From positions 45,062-94,257 of the forward strand of contig DBXB01000038.1 in NCBI GenBank assembly GCA_002309155.1: 49,196 bases of DNA. The letters run 5' to 3'. Source of the stretch: Bacteroidales bacterium UBA1223 (GTDB taxonomy: Bacteria; Bacteroidota; Bacteroidia; Bacteroidales; P3). Both the position numbers and the translations under genes were made by a program. Below the pieces are notes generated by a model, which searched no databases, was not told where the DNA came from, and worked only from the letters and a program-made list of their open reading frames with translations. Below are positions 8,929 through 17,442 of the stretch, piece after piece. The stretch's first letter is position 1, and every line of letters starts with the position of its first letter.

Positions 8929-8984
8929 AGAAACTGTTTTGATTTTGTTGATGAGAATCATTGGATAAATTCAAAACAGTTTCT
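8929..8984 (-). promoter_or_regulatory. Intercistronic hairpin between DUF3098 gene and uppP
   Basis: A perfect 14-bp inverted repeat (agaaactgttttga at 8929-8942, complement at 8971-8984) encloses 28 nt. It starts inside the stop codon of the DUF3098 gene (8984-8986) and ends six bases before the uppP ATG (8921-8923). It lacks a following T run, so it is not a clear terminator. It could stabilise the transcript or limit ribosome access to uppP. Confidence 0.5.
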
Positions 8985-9289
8985 TAACTGTTTTGTTTGT
9001 CTTTGGGACGAATCATGATGGCACAAATCTCGACGACAAGACCTAGTACGATGATAATAGGTGCTGCTACCAGTCGACGGGTGTTGAACATCTCGGCATT
9101 GAATACAGTTGGATCGTCACTGCCACCGCCACTGAGGAGAATGTAGCCTATTCCCAGTAGCAGGATGCCTGCCACTATCAAAATATAGTTCAGTGGTCCG
9201 AAAGCAAAATCGAATGTGTTCTGTTGCTCTGCAGATGTATTGGTTGGTTTGTTTGTATTAGTTTTTGGTTTTGAGGTGGTTGGTTTCAT
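8984..9289 (-). CDS. DUF3098 family small membrane protein
   Basis: A 101-residue protein with a polar, Thr/Lys/Asn-rich N-terminal 28 residues and two transmembrane segments (about 33-50 and 73-92). The core FDFAFGPLNYILIVAGI and the later FNTRRLVAAPIIIVLG are characteristic of DUF3098, a family I know only from Bacteroidota, encoded between ftsX and uppP. Its function is unknown; constant placement next to ftsX suggests a link to division or envelope synthesis. It starts 18 bases after the ftsX stop and is presumably cotranscribed with it. Confidence 0.88.
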   Translation of the reverse strand: MKPTTSKPKTNTNKPTNTSAEQQNTFDFAFGPLNYILIVAGILLLGIGYILLSGGGSDDPTVFNAEMFNTRRLVAAPIIIVLGLVVEICAIMIRPKDKQNS

Positions 9290-9307
9290 TATGGGGAGTA
9301 TTATGTA

Positions 9308-10198
9308 TTAATTGTATTCGTTGTTTTTTCTAATATGACGGTGTACCGAGAAATAGGTGGCTATCATGGATATGGCTATGCCGATAACAAATATGGCGGC
9401 GACCATGAATATGTAGCCTTCAAAGTAGCGGGGATGGAACAATGCCAGATGGAACTGTTTGTTGAAGACATAGATGACTCCGTACATCAGGATTGTGGCA
9501 AAGAGTGCTCCGAGGAATCCGTAAATGACACTTCTCCAAAGGAAGGGACGGGTGATGAACCCCATCTTTGCACCGACCATACTCATTGTTCGTATGGTGT
9601 GACGGTTGGAGAATATGGAGATTTTAATTGTGGTGCTTATGAGTGCTACGGAGACGAACAGCAGCAGCACTACAAATATTATCAGAAACCAAGAGAGTTT
9701 GTAGAATATCTGACTGAGGTCGTTGAGCATCGATTCATGGTAGGTTACTCCATCGACATTGGTATATGTGTTGACCTCCTTCTCGAACCGTTTCTGTACC
9801 TCCATCATCTTGGTCGGGTTGTTGCCGGCTTTGAGGGTAACCATCAGGGTGGGGTAGAGGGGGTTGACGCTGTCGAGCAGTGTTAGGATGTCCTCTTCGA
9901 GCTGGATGGAGAATAGTCTGGCTGCTTCGTCGGCAGAGATGTAGTCGACAGACTTGACATAGTCGAGTGTCAGCAACTCGTCACGCAGGGCGAGAGCCTC
10001 TTCCTCGCTGGTCTCGGCGTTGAGGTCGACTTGGTAAGCTATCCTCTCTTGCATCTTGTGTGTTGCCATATATGAATGGTATTCCACAAACATAAGCAGA
10101 CCAAAGACGAATAGCACCAACATGATGCTGAAAACCGTGGAAGTTCTTCCAGACCAGAGTTTTATCTTTCCGTGTTGAGTGTGATTTTTATTGCCCAT
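9308..10198 (-). CDS. ftsX: Cell division protein FtsX
   Basis: FtsX is the membrane partner of the ATPase FtsE and transmits ATP hydrolysis to cell wall hydrolases at the division site. The 296-residue protein has a short cytosolic N-terminus, one transmembrane segment (about 22-41), an extracytoplasmic domain (about 45-165, with the segment LTLDYVKSVDYISADEAARL), and three further transmembrane segments. The loop FSNRHTIRTMSMVGAKMGFI is the conserved coupling loop of the FtsX/MacB-type permease. No ftsE is in the window. A TAAATTTG box lies only seven bases before the ATG, so the transcript may have almost no leader. Confidence 0.94.
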   Translation of the reverse strand: MGNKNHTQHGKIKLWSGRTSTVFSIMLVLFVFGLLMFVEYHSYMATHKMQERIAYQVDLNAETSEEEALALRDELLTLDYVKSVDYISADEAARLFSIQLEEDILTLLDSVNPLYPTLMVTLKAGNNPTKMMEVQKRFEKEVNTYTNVDGVTYHESMLNDLSQIFYKLSWFLIIFVVLLLFVSVALISTTIKISIFSNRHTIRTMSMVGAKMGFITRPFLWRSVIYGFLGALFATILMYGVIYVFNKQFHLALFHPRYFEGYIFMVAAIFVIGIAISMIATYFSVHRHIRKNNEYN

Positions 10199-10205
10199 AG
10201 CGGTG

Positions 10206-10213
10206 CAAATTTA
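10206..10213 (-). promoter_or_regulatory. Candidate -7 box for ftsX
   Basis: TAAATTTG on the minus strand matches TAnnTTTG. It ends seven bases before the ftsX ATG (10196-10198), leaving at most a few nucleotides of leader. No convincing TTG box was found about 20 bases upstream, so confidence is moderate. Confidence 0.45.
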
Positions 10214-10266
10214 CACAAAATATTTCATTTCGATAAAAATATCATCTTTTCATGCCGTTACAAATA

Positions 10267-10298
10267 AAAAACTGTTGCGTCGCAACGCAACAGTTTTT
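10267..10298 (-). terminator. Rho-independent terminator after dnaN
   Basis: A perfect 14-bp stem (aaaaactgttgcgt at 10267-10280, complement at 10285-10298) with a CGCA loop has an A/T tract at both ends. It lies 26 bases downstream of the dnaN stop. Because it is symmetrical it could also block transcription in the other direction. Confidence 0.85.
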
Positions 10299-10323
10299 CT
10301 TGTATCTGTTTCGGAATTCGAAA

Positions 10324-11472
10324 TCAATAGTTGGCAAGCATGACGGGCATGACAAGCATGAGTACCTCTTCTCCGCTGTTGGCTTCATCGTTTTCGTGAA
10401 TTGGGAATATGATGCCGGCACGGCTTGGGTGAGACATCTCGATGAGTATCTGCTCGGTGTCAAGATTTGATACCATCTCGGTCAAGAATTTTGCATTGAA
10501 TCCGATATCCATCGGGGTGCCTTCATAGCTGCAAGGCATCGACTCGTGCGCGTTGTTGCTGAACTCTACGTCTTCGGATGAGATCTCCACTTCGCGTTCT
10601 TTGATTGTGAGACGAACTTGGTGTGTCGCCTGGTTTGCGAACAGGCTGATGCGACGCAGTGTGTTGATGAATGTCGAACGGTCGACGGTCAGTTTGTTGG
10701 GATTGTCCTTGGGGATGGCGGCTTCGTAGTTGGGGTATTTGCCTTCGACGAGCTGGCAGATGATGCGGAAATTCTCGAAAGTAAAGTAAACGTTGGTGTT
10801 GTTGTAATCTATCGTTACAGTCTCCTCTTCTTTGTTGAGAGATAGGATGTTCTTGACCTGCAGAATGGGCTTGCGGGGCAGGATGAAACTTGCCGGTTCG
10901 TCGGCATGGAGGTCGGTGCGGCGATAGCGAACGAGTTTATGGGCGTCGGTGGCGACAAATGTGACGCTTTCGGGAGTCATGTCGCAGTAGATGCCCGACA
11001 TCTGCTGACGCATCTCGTCGGTGGAAGCGGCGAAAGCTGTCTTGTTGATGGCGTTGACAAGGACTGAGGCAGGCATGGTGGTCTGGACAGTTTCTTTCAG
11101 CTCGGGAGCTTTTGGGAAGGTGTCGGCGTTCTGGCCGGCAATGCTGTATTTGCCTTCTCCTGAACTGATGTCGATGCTGAAATTGGAGGGGTTGACGGAG
11201 ACGTTCAGCGGAACATCGTCCATGGATTTGAGCATATCGAGCATAAGTTTGGCGGGTACTGCAATGCTGTCGATGCCATCGACGGCGGCATTGTCAAGCT
11301 CGATGTCGCAAATCATGGTGGTGTCTAAATCTGTTGCCCTAATCGTAAGAGTGTTGCCTTCAAGATGAAAAAGAAAACACGAGATGATGGGTACGGTGTT
11401 GTTGTTGGAAATGACACCGCTCATCGCATTGAGGTGCTTCTGTAATAACTGACTGTTTATTATGAATCTCAT
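10324..11472 (-). CDS. dnaN: DNA polymerase III subunit beta (sliding clamp)
   Basis: DnaN forms a dimeric ring around DNA that tethers the replicative polymerase and many repair proteins. The 382-residue length fits three clamp domains of about 120-130 residues. Family segments include MRFIINSQLLQKHLNAM at the start, PIISCFLFHLEGNTLTI, and the C-terminal VLMLVMPVMLANY, part of the protein-binding pocket. It stands alone here, with its own promoter box (11521-11528) and a strong terminator (10267-10298). It is not next to dnaA as in many other bacteria. Confidence 0.97.
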   Translation of the reverse strand: MRFIINSQLLQKHLNAMSGVISNNNTVPIISCFLFHLEGNTLTIRATDLDTTMICDIELDNAAVDGIDSIAVPAKLMLDMLKSMDDVPLNVSVNPSNFSIDISSGEGKYSIAGQNADTFPKAPELKETVQTTMPASVLVNAINKTAFAASTDEMRQQMSGIYCDMTPESVTFVATDAHKLVRYRRTDLHADEPASFILPRKPILQVKNILSLNKEEETVTIDYNNTNVYFTFENFRIICQLVEGKYPNYEAAIPKDNPNKLTVDRSTFINTLRRISLFANQATHQVRLTIKEREVEISSEDVEFSNNAHESMPCSYEGTPMDIGFNAKFLTEMVSNLDTEQILIEMSHPSRAGIIFPIHENDEANSGEEVLMLVMPVMLANY

Positions 11473-11520
11473 ATTATTATGTATTTATTTTGACTCTTAT
11501 ATTAGTACTTTTTTATTCTG

Positions 11521-11528
11521 CAAAACTA
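11521..11528 (-). promoter_or_regulatory. Promoter -7 box for dnaN
   Basis: TAGTTTTG on the minus strand matches TAnnTTTG and lies 48 bases before the dnaN ATG (11470-11472). A TTTG about 22 bases further upstream could be the -33 box. The predicted leader is about 40 nt. Confidence 0.6.
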
Positions 11529-11623
11529 ATAATAATTTCACTCTTAGGAACAAAAAGATGTCATTATTTATCAACATTCAGCATAGAAGTACAGATGAAT
11601 GCTGTGAGCATCAGTGTTTCGGG

Positions 11624-12442
11624 CTACCATCGTCCGCGAGCTCCGCCGCCTCCGAAACTGCCGCCTCCGAAACCTCCAAATCCTCCTGACGAGGATGAGC
11701 CTCCGCTCCAGCCTCCGCCACCCCAGCTGCTCATATGTGTGGTCCCGCCGGTATAACTTCCGCCCGAACCGCCACTGAATCCTGTACCTCCTGTCTTCTT
11801 GTCCAATTTGTAGACAACCCAGATAAATAAGGCAAAGATACCGAACATGATGAGCAGGGCACGCAGCGGATGTCCCTTGTGGTCTTCTTTATACTTGTCG
11901 AAGTTGTATTCTCCGGCGCAGACAGGCAGGATGATGTCGAGAGCGGCGACGATTCCACCATAATAGTCTTCTTGCTGGAAGTGCGGTATCATCTCGTCTT
12001 CGATGATACGTTTGCAGAACAAGTCGGGCAATGCTCCTTCCAATCCTTTGCCTGTGGCTATCTCAACTTCGCCGTCGGTATCATCTTTGGGTTTGACGAC
12101 TATTATCAGGCCGTTGCTGAGACTCTTGCGTCCGATACCCCATTTGTCGCCGACATTGAATGCGAAATTCGATATCTCGTCTCCTCCAAACCCTGGTGTT
12201 ATCATCACCACAATCTGGTTGGAGGTGGAGTCGTTGAAGGCAAGAAGTCGGTGTTCCAGCGAGTCAATCTGCCCGGAGTCAAGCAGGCCGTAATAGTCAT
12301 AGACTAGGTGGTCTTCCTTGTCGGGAAGCCATCCTATGGAGTCGTATACCGTTTGAGCTGATACAGTATCGCCCCCGAAAAGGATTCCTGACGGGGTGAA
12401 GAAGAGTGAAGTAAGAAGAATTATGGCGCAGAGCCGTTTCAT
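11624..12442 (-). CDS. TPM-domain (YgcG/Psb32-like) exported membrane protein
   Basis: A 272-residue protein with signal peptide MKRLCAIILLTSLFF, a TPM domain (TLP18.3/Psb32/MOLO-1 fold, about residues 40-185) and one transmembrane segment (around RALLIMFGIFALFIWVVYKL). The tail is rich in Gly and Ser (GGSGGS, GGFGGFGGGSFGGGG). TPM domain segments are YYGLLDSGQIDSLEHRL, QIVVMITPGFGGDEI and KWGIGRKSLSNGLIIV. The frame could start 30 codons earlier, but that would overlap lemA and hide the signal peptide, so I chose the ATG at 12442, one base after the lemA stop. The lemA-TPM pair is a frequent arrangement; its role is unclear, possibly envelope maintenance. Confidence 0.85.
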   Translation of the reverse strand: MKRLCAIILLTSLFFTPSGILFGGDTVSAQTVYDSIGWLPDKEDHLVYDYYGLLDSGQIDSLEHRLLAFNDSTSNQIVVMITPGFGGDEISNFAFNVGDKWGIGRKSLSNGLIIVVKPKDDTDGEVEIATGKGLEGALPDLFCKRIIEDEMIPHFQQEDYYGGIVAALDIILPVCAGEYNFDKYKEDHKGHPLRALLIMFGIFALFIWVVYKLDKKTGGTGFSGGSGGSYTGGTTHMSSWGGGGWSGGSSSSGGFGGFGGGSFGGGGARGRW

Positions 12443-12443
12443 G

Positions 12444-13031
12444 CTACAAGAGTGCTTCGGTTGAGGGGGCTTCGTCGGCACCTTCCGATGCTTGGAAATA
12501 GCCCATTGCTTTGTGTCCGAACATTCCCGCAATAATGCTGTTGGGGAAGAGTCTTATCATGGTGTTGTATTCCTTGACAGCATCGTTGAATTTCTTGCGA
12601 GATACATTGATGCGGTTCTCGCACCCCTCAATCTGGGCTTGGAATTCACGGTAGGATTGTGTGGCTGTCAGTTCAGGATAACGCTCAACGGTGATGTTAA
12701 TGGCACGAGACATCTCCTGCGACATCTTGTCGTATGCCGCCTGGAACTTGGATATGTTCTCCTCTGTAAGGTCGTCGGCGTTAAGCTGAGGTGCGTTGTT
12801 GCGGGCTTTAATGACGGCTTCAAGTGTGCCGGCTTCGTAGTTTCCAGCACCTTTCACGACGTTAATGGCCTGTTCAACCAAATCTTTGCGACGCTGATAG
12901 TCGGCTTGTACGTCAGCCCATTTGCTTTTGGCGTTCTCCTGTTTTACATTCATTTTATTGTTGGCGGATATTGCCCATAGAACGACTACAGCTATGGCGC
13001 CTAGAATAATCCAAAGTGTTGTTTTTTTCAT
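12444..13031 (-). CDS. lemA: LemA family protein
   Basis: A 195-residue protein with one N-terminal transmembrane segment (residues 6-22) and a long, mostly helical, charged body outside the membrane. The family hallmark YNTMIRLFPNSIIAGMFG is present near residues 159-176, together with AKSKWADVQADYQRRKDL after the membrane segment. LemA proteins have no established biochemical function; they are widespread and often sit next to TPM-domain genes, as here. No promoter box is visible in the 76-bp gap upstream, so it is probably transcribed with the HerA-like gene. Confidence 0.93.
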   Translation of the reverse strand: MKKTTLWIILGAIAVVVLWAISANNKMNVKQENAKSKWADVQADYQRRKDLVEQAINVVKGAGNYEAGTLEAVIKARNNAPQLNADDLTEENISKFQAAYDKMSQEMSRAINITVERYPELTATQSYREFQAQIEGCENRINVSRKKFNDAVKEYNTMIRLFPNSIIAGMFGHKAMGYFQASEGADEAPSTEALL

Positions 13032-13086
13032 TTTGTCAATGATTTTTTGATTGTTTGTATAGTGACTTGATTGTTGCGATATGATT

Positions 13087-13110
13087 ACTCCCTCTTTAAC
13101 TCCATGATTA
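13087..13110. repeat. Short copy of the TTAACTCC-type intergenic repeat
   Basis: The segment ctccctctttaactccatg closely matches ctccccttttaactccatt in the murF upstream spacer (46991-47009). It ends over the stop codon of the HerA-like gene (13108-13110). This could be chance similarity in AT-rich DNA. Confidence 0.35.
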
Positions 13111-14700
13111 TTTCACGATGTTCCCTAATATGTCACGGAATATCTCCCCACCTCCTTTGATGATTTCGCGACTGGCGGTGCGTGTGGCTGCCGAGGTTGC
13201 GTTTTTAACCACTTTCTGCTTGGTGGATGTCCTCGATTTTGTCTTCTTCCCTGTTATGGCATCACTTACTGCGGTACCTGCAGCTGTCGCGAATGTGGCG
13301 GTGACGGCGGTGATGACGGCTTTCAGTACTTTGCCTGCGATGCCGGTCTTCTTCTTGCCGCTACTGCTCCGTTTGTCGTCTTTCTCTGTCTCGGCAACTT
13401 CGGTTGTGGTTTCGCTCACCGATAATGCGACGAGTTTTTCGTAAGCGCTTTCACGGTCAACCATGACATCGTATTTGTGTCCGATGGTGCTGGCATTGAT
13501 GATGTCGCGACGCTCGTTCTCGCTGATGGCGCCTATCTGGGAGAGAGGGAAGAGTATTTTGGCTTTCTGTACTATGCCGGGGGCTCCTTTTTCGTCGAGG
13601 AAACTTACAAGGGCTTCACCTGTCTCAAGGGTGGTGATGGCGTCTTCTGTCTTGAAGTTGGGATTGGAACGGAATGTCTCGGCGGCAACCCTCACGGCTT
13701 TTTGGTCACGAGGAGTGTATGCACGAAGAGCGTGCTGAACTCTATTGCCGAGCTGTCCCAGGATGTTGTCGGGGATGTCAGTGGGTAGCTGACTGATGAA
13801 ATAGATGCCCACCCCCTTGCTACGGATCAGTCGTATGACCTGCTCTATCTTGTCGGTTAGGGCTTTGCTGGTGTCTTCGAACAGCATATGTGCCTCGTCG
13901 AAGAAAAACACCAGTTTCGGCAGTTCAAGGTCTCCGACTTCGGGCAGGGTGCTGTATAGTTCGCTGATAAGCCAGAGAAGAAATGTGCTGTAAAGCTTTG
14001 GCTGCATCGACAGCTTGTCGGCGGCAAGGACACTCATTATGCCTTTGCCTCCCTCGGTCTGCATCATGTCGTGGATGTCAAACGATGGTTCGCCGAAGAA
14101 CTTGTCGGCACCTTGGTTTTCAAGTTGCAACAGTGCTCGCTGTATCGCTCCTACTGATGCGGAGGCAATATTGCCGTATTGTGCGCTGTACTCCTTGGCA
14201 TTCTTCGACACGTAGTCGAGCATGGCTCTCAAATCCTTGAGGTCGAGAATGAGTAGACCGCGCTCGTCAGCTATGCGGAAGACGATGTTCAGCACTCCGT
14301 CCTGTGTGTCATTCAGTCCCAGCAGACGGGACAGTAGCTGAGGACCCATCTGGGACACTGTGGCGCGTATGGGATGCCCCTGCTCTCCATAGACATCATA
14401 GAAACGTACGGGGCAGGATTGGAATTCGGGATTGGGCACGCCAAATTCCTCTTTGCGTTTCTCTATAAACCCACTCATCTGTCCGGGACGGCTGATACCA
14501 CTGAGGTCGCCTTTGATGTCGGCCATAAAACAAGGCACACCGGCTTGGCAGAAAGTCTCTGCCATTACCTGCAGTGTTACAGTCTTACCGGTTCCGGTGG
14601 CTCCTGCTATCAGTCCGTGGCGGTTTGCCATTTTGCCGTTGATTACGAGAGCGCCCTCGTCGCTGTGGGCAATATAAAGCCCTAAGTCTTTATTGTACAT
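13108..14700 (-). CDS. HerA-like ATPase, DUF853 (YjgR family)
   Basis: A 530-residue ATPase of the HerA/FtsK superfamily, matching DUF853 proteins such as E. coli YjgR. Walker A GATGTGKT lies at residues 33-40, directly followed by QVMAETFCQAGVPCFMADIKGDLSGI in register with the family. Walker B is KLVFFFDEAHMLF, and a later segment reads GIYFISQLPTDIPDNILGQLGNRVQHALRA. The last 100 residues are Lys/Ala/Thr-rich and less conserved. The function is unknown; DNA translocation is inferred from the superfamily. It has its own promoter box (14732-14739) and probably leads an operon with lemA and the TPM gene. Confidence 0.92.
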   Translation of the reverse strand: MYNKDLGLYIAHSDEGALVINGKMANRHGLIAGATGTGKTVTLQVMAETFCQAGVPCFMADIKGDLSGISRPGQMSGFIEKRKEEFGVPNPEFQSCPVRFYDVYGEQGHPIRATVSQMGPQLLSRLLGLNDTQDGVLNIVFRIADERGLLILDLKDLRAMLDYVSKNAKEYSAQYGNIASASVGAIQRALLQLENQGADKFFGEPSFDIHDMMQTEGGKGIMSVLAADKLSMQPKLYSTFLLWLISELYSTLPEVGDLELPKLVFFFDEAHMLFEDTSKALTDKIEQVIRLIRSKGVGIYFISQLPTDIPDNILGQLGNRVQHALRAYTPRDQKAVRVAAETFRSNPNFKTEDAITTLETGEALVSFLDEKGAPGIVQKAKILFPLSQIGAISENERRDIINASTIGHKYDVMVDRESAYEKLVALSVSETTTEVAETEKDDKRSSSGKKKTGIAGKVLKAVITAVTATFATAAGTAVSDAITGKKTKSRTSTKQKVVKNATSAATRTASREIIKGGGEIFRDILGNIVK

Positions 14701-14731
14701 ACTGTGTGTTTGTGTTTCCTAAACCAAAATG

Positions 14732-14739
14732 CAAAATTA
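14732..14739 (-). promoter_or_regulatory. Promoter -7 box for the HerA-like gene
   Basis: TAATTTTG on the minus strand, 31 bases before the ATG, matches TAnnTTTG. It lies back to back with the promoter of the divergent gene at 14803; an A-rich tract (14741-14760) lies between them. Confidence 0.6.
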
Positions 14740-14768
14740 CAAAAAAAAAACAAATAAAAAATATTTTG

Positions 14769-14776
14769 TACCTTTG
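14769..14776 (+). promoter_or_regulatory. Promoter -7 box for the unknown exported protein
   Basis: TACCTTTG matches TAnnTTTG. The expected start of transcription near 14782 would leave only about six bases before the first in-frame ATG (14788), which favours the ATG at 14803 as the true start. Confidence 0.6.
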
Positions 14777-14802
14777 CATTACAAAAAATGATAATGTCAT
14801 TT

Positions 14803-15948
14803 ATGAAAAAAGCTTTAATTTTCTTATTTATAGTTTGTTGTTGTGCTCTGACGGGTAAATCCCAAGATGTTGTTAATCTTAGGATGGACCGTCAACAACT
14901 GGGTCTTCGTGGATATGTGGCAACGTTGGATGAGGATATTCTTATCCGTAAAGATTATTTCCGTGATGACTGGCCTCAGCGTAAATGGTTTGTCAAAGAT
15001 CTGCGCAATGTGCTGAGCGAGGATGTGGGTCGTGTCATGGTCTTCAATACCGATGGCCGCATGATGTCCATCACTTATACTTATCAAGGCAAGGCGGAAA
15101 AGACCACTATGTGCACATATACCAGCGACGGAAGGCTGACTACCATGCAAGCCGATGGATATAAGGTGGAGGCTAAGTACAATGGTAATTATGCTGACAT
15201 CAATGTCTTTGGCGAAAATCGCACGTACAAGACCCTTAATCTTGACAAGGCAGACCTCAACGCCTCTCCATACACCACCTCTTACGGGTTTGACCTGAAG
15301 TGTCGACAGGAACTTGATGACGATGGTCTGGTTCTGAGTTCTAAATACTATTATGTCGACAGCGTGCTCGCCAAAGAGTGCGAGTATAATTACAACCATA
15401 ACAATATGCTTACCAGTGAGAAGACTATAGACTATACCTCTGAAGAGAAATTGGTGTCGTTCACGAAATATTTCTATGACAATCGTGATTTCCTGATTGG
15501 AAAGACTTATCACTCTAAGTCCGTCGATGAGTCATGCAAATACGAGAACAACGATTTGGGCGATTGTGTTAAGATGATTATCCAACGTCCCTACGGCACG
15601 TTTGTTTACACTTTCGATTATGTTTATGACACCAACGACAACTGGACTGTCCGTCTCCAATATCTGAACGGCGAGTTTGATAATGCCGCCATACGCACTA
15701 TTACCTACCACAAGACTCCTGCCAAACCCAAGGTGAAGGTTAAAAAAGAGAAACCCAGCCCCGATGATTCTATCAAATTGTCGAAAGAAGAACGCAAGGC
15801 ATTGAAAGAACAGGAAGCCGCTGATAGAAAAACTGAGAAGGAACTCAAGGCGGCAGAGAAAAAGGCTGAGAAAGAACTAAAGGCCGCTGAGAAAAAAGCA
15901 GAGAAGGAACGCAAGGCCGCTGAGAAAGCCGCAAAGAAGAATCAGTAA
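14803..15948 (+). CDS. Unknown exported protein with Lys/Ala/Glu-rich tail
   Basis: A 381-residue protein that I cannot assign to a family. It begins with a signal peptide (MKKALIFLFIVCCCALTGKSQ). The body (about residues 25-300) is rich in Tyr, Asp and Asn and shows loose repeats such as YTYQGKAEKTTMCTYTSDGR and FTKYFYDNRDFLIGKTYH, reminiscent of YD/RHS-like beta strands. The last 70 residues are highly charged, with a KELKAAEKKAE unit repeated three times, probably a long helix or coiled coil. The earlier in-frame ATG at 14788 is less likely because it lies almost on the predicted transcription start. A terminator follows at 15977-16006. Confidence 0.75.
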   Translation: MKKALIFLFIVCCCALTGKSQDVVNLRMDRQQLGLRGYVATLDEDILIRKDYFRDDWPQRKWFVKDLRNVLSEDVGRVMVFNTDGRMMSITYTYQGKAEKTTMCTYTSDGRLTTMQADGYKVEAKYNGNYADINVFGENRTYKTLNLDKADLNASPYTTSYGFDLKCRQELDDDGLVLSSKYYYVDSVLAKECEYNYNHNNMLTSEKTIDYTSEEKLVSFTKYFYDNRDFLIGKTYHSKSVDESCKYENNDLGDCVKMIIQRPYGTFVYTFDYVYDTNDNWTVRLQYLNGEFDNAAIRTITYHKTPAKPKVKVKKEKPSPDDSIKLSKEERKALKEQEAADRKTEKELKAAEKKAEKELKAAEKKAEKERKAAEKAAKKNQ

Positions 15949-15976
15949 TAATACTGAGTTTTCAGAACATACAAAT

Positions 15977-16006
15977 AAAAAAGACGGTTTTATGACCGTC
16001 TTTTTT
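15977..16006. terminator. Bidirectional rho-independent terminator
   Basis: A perfect 12-bp stem (aaaaaagacggt at 15977-15988, complement at 15995-16006) has a six-base loop. It lies between two convergent genes, the unknown protein ending at 15948 and serS ending at 16025. A runs on one side and T runs on the other fit use in both directions. Confidence 0.88.
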
Positions 16007-16024
16007 ATTGTGTTTATGTTAATA

Positions 16025-17299
16025 TTAGCCGATTTTTTCAAATCCCAAATAGGGACGCAGGCACTCGGGCATAACGATGCCGTCGGGTGTCTGGTTGTTC
16101 TCCAGCAGGGCGGCGACGATGCGTGGGAGGGCAAGGGCGCTTCCGTTGAGTGTATGCGCCAGTTTCATCTTGCCGTCACTGTCTTTGAAGCGCAGTTTCA
16201 TACGATTGGCTTGGAACGCTTCGAAATTCGATACTGAGCTTACTTCAAGCCAACGTTTCTGTGCGGCGCTCCAGACTTCGAAATCGAAGGTCATAGCTGA
16301 CGTGAAACTGATGTCTCCGCCACAGAGTTTCAGAATACGGTAAGGCAGACCAAGTTTGTCGAGAAGTCCTCCCACATGTTTCTTCATCTCCTCAAGACGT
16401 TCATAGCTGCGGTCGGGGTGCTCTATGACAACGATCTCGACTTTGCTGAATTCGTGCAGACGGTTCAATCCGCGCACGTCCTTGCCGTAGCTTCCTGCCT
16501 CACGGCGGAAGCACTCGCTGTAACCTACATGCTTGATGGGGAACTGGTCGGCGCTGACGATGACATTACGGTAGATGTTGGTGATAGGTACTTCGGCAGT
16601 GGGTATCATGTAGAAGCCGTCGAGGGGTATGGCATACATCTGACCTTCCTTATCGGGCAACTGGCCGGTGCCGAGTCCTGATGCCTCGTTGACCATCAGT
16701 GGCGGTTGGATTTCAAGATATCCGGCATCGGCGGCGCTGTTAAGGAAGAAGTTGATGAGCGCACGCTGCAGACGGGCTCCTTTGCCTTTATATACGGGGA
16801 ATCCCGCTCCGGTAATCTTGTTGCCAAGCTCGAAATCCACCAAGTCGTATTTAGCGCAAAGATCCCAATGGGGCAGAGCGTCGGCTGGGAGTTCGGGCAT
16901 GGTTCCGAAACGGCCTACCTCAAGATTGTCGTCGGCTGTACGGCCCTGAGGTACGGTAATGTGTGGAGCATTGGGAAGGGAAATGAGTATTGTGTTCAAC
17001 GCCTGCTCGACATTGTTCATGTGCTCTGTCAATTCCTTCTCTTCTGTTTTCAGTTGGGCTGTGCGCGCCTTCTTTTCCTCAGTCTCCTCTTTTTTGCCTT
17101 GCTTGAAAAGCATGCCGATCTCTTTTGCGAGGGTGTTCTGTTCGGCTTTCAATGCATCGCATCTCTGCTGCAGGAGCCGACGCTGCTCATCAAGAGAGAT
17201 TATCTCGTCGATGCGTTGTTCTACATCGGCTACATGTTTAATCTTGAGTCTCTCTATACATTCGTTACGGTTTTCTTTAATGTATTGAAGTTGAAGCAT
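16025..17299 (-). CDS. serS: Serine--tRNA ligase
   Basis: Seryl-tRNA synthetase charges tRNA(Ser), and tRNA(Sec) where present, with serine in the cytosol. The 424-residue protein has the typical N-terminal antiparallel coiled coil (about residues 25-105, rich in Lys/Glu/Gln) followed by the class II catalytic core. Visible segments are motif 2 (FRREAGSYGKDVRGLNRLHE), the serine-binding region MIPTAEVPITNIYR, and motif 3 (LNGSALALPRIVAALLENNQ). Length fits the family. It is downstream of the ferredoxin gene on the same strand; a weak hairpin (17372-17407) separates them. Confidence 0.97.
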   Translation of the reverse strand: MLQLQYIKENRNECIERLKIKHVADVEQRIDEIISLDEQRRLLQQRCDALKAEQNTLAKEIGMLFKQGKKEETEEKKARTAQLKTEEKELTEHMNNVEQALNTILISLPNAPHITVPQGRTADDNLEVGRFGTMPELPADALPHWDLCAKYDLVDFELGNKITGAGFPVYKGKGARLQRALINFFLNSAADAGYLEIQPPLMVNEASGLGTGQLPDKEGQMYAIPLDGFYMIPTAEVPITNIYRNVIVSADQFPIKHVGYSECFRREAGSYGKDVRGLNRLHEFSKVEIVVIEHPDRSYERLEEMKKHVGGLLDKLGLPYRILKLCGGDISFTSAMTFDFEVWSAAQKRWLEVSSVSNFEAFQANRMKLRFKDSDGKMKLAHTLNGSALALPRIVAALLENNQTPDGIVMPECLRPYLGFEKIG

Positions 17300-17371
17300 T
17301 GCTTATGATGAGTAATTATGGGTTGGTAACTCTGGGGTTTAACTATTCAAAAAACATAAACTTAAATAAAC

Positions 17372-17407
17372 AAAGAGGATGACTTGCCGTTGCGAACCAT
17401 CCTCTTT
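17372..17407 (-). terminator. Probable terminator after the ferredoxin gene
   Basis: A perfect 10-bp stem (aaagaggatg at 17372-17381, complement at 17398-17407) encloses 16 nt and lies 35 bases after the ferredoxin stop. The minus-strand sequence after it is T-rich (ctttgtttattt) but interrupted, so termination may be partial. Confidence 0.6.
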
Positions 17408-17442
17408 TTCTATCGCGGAGACTCCCACGGTGGAAAAGACTA

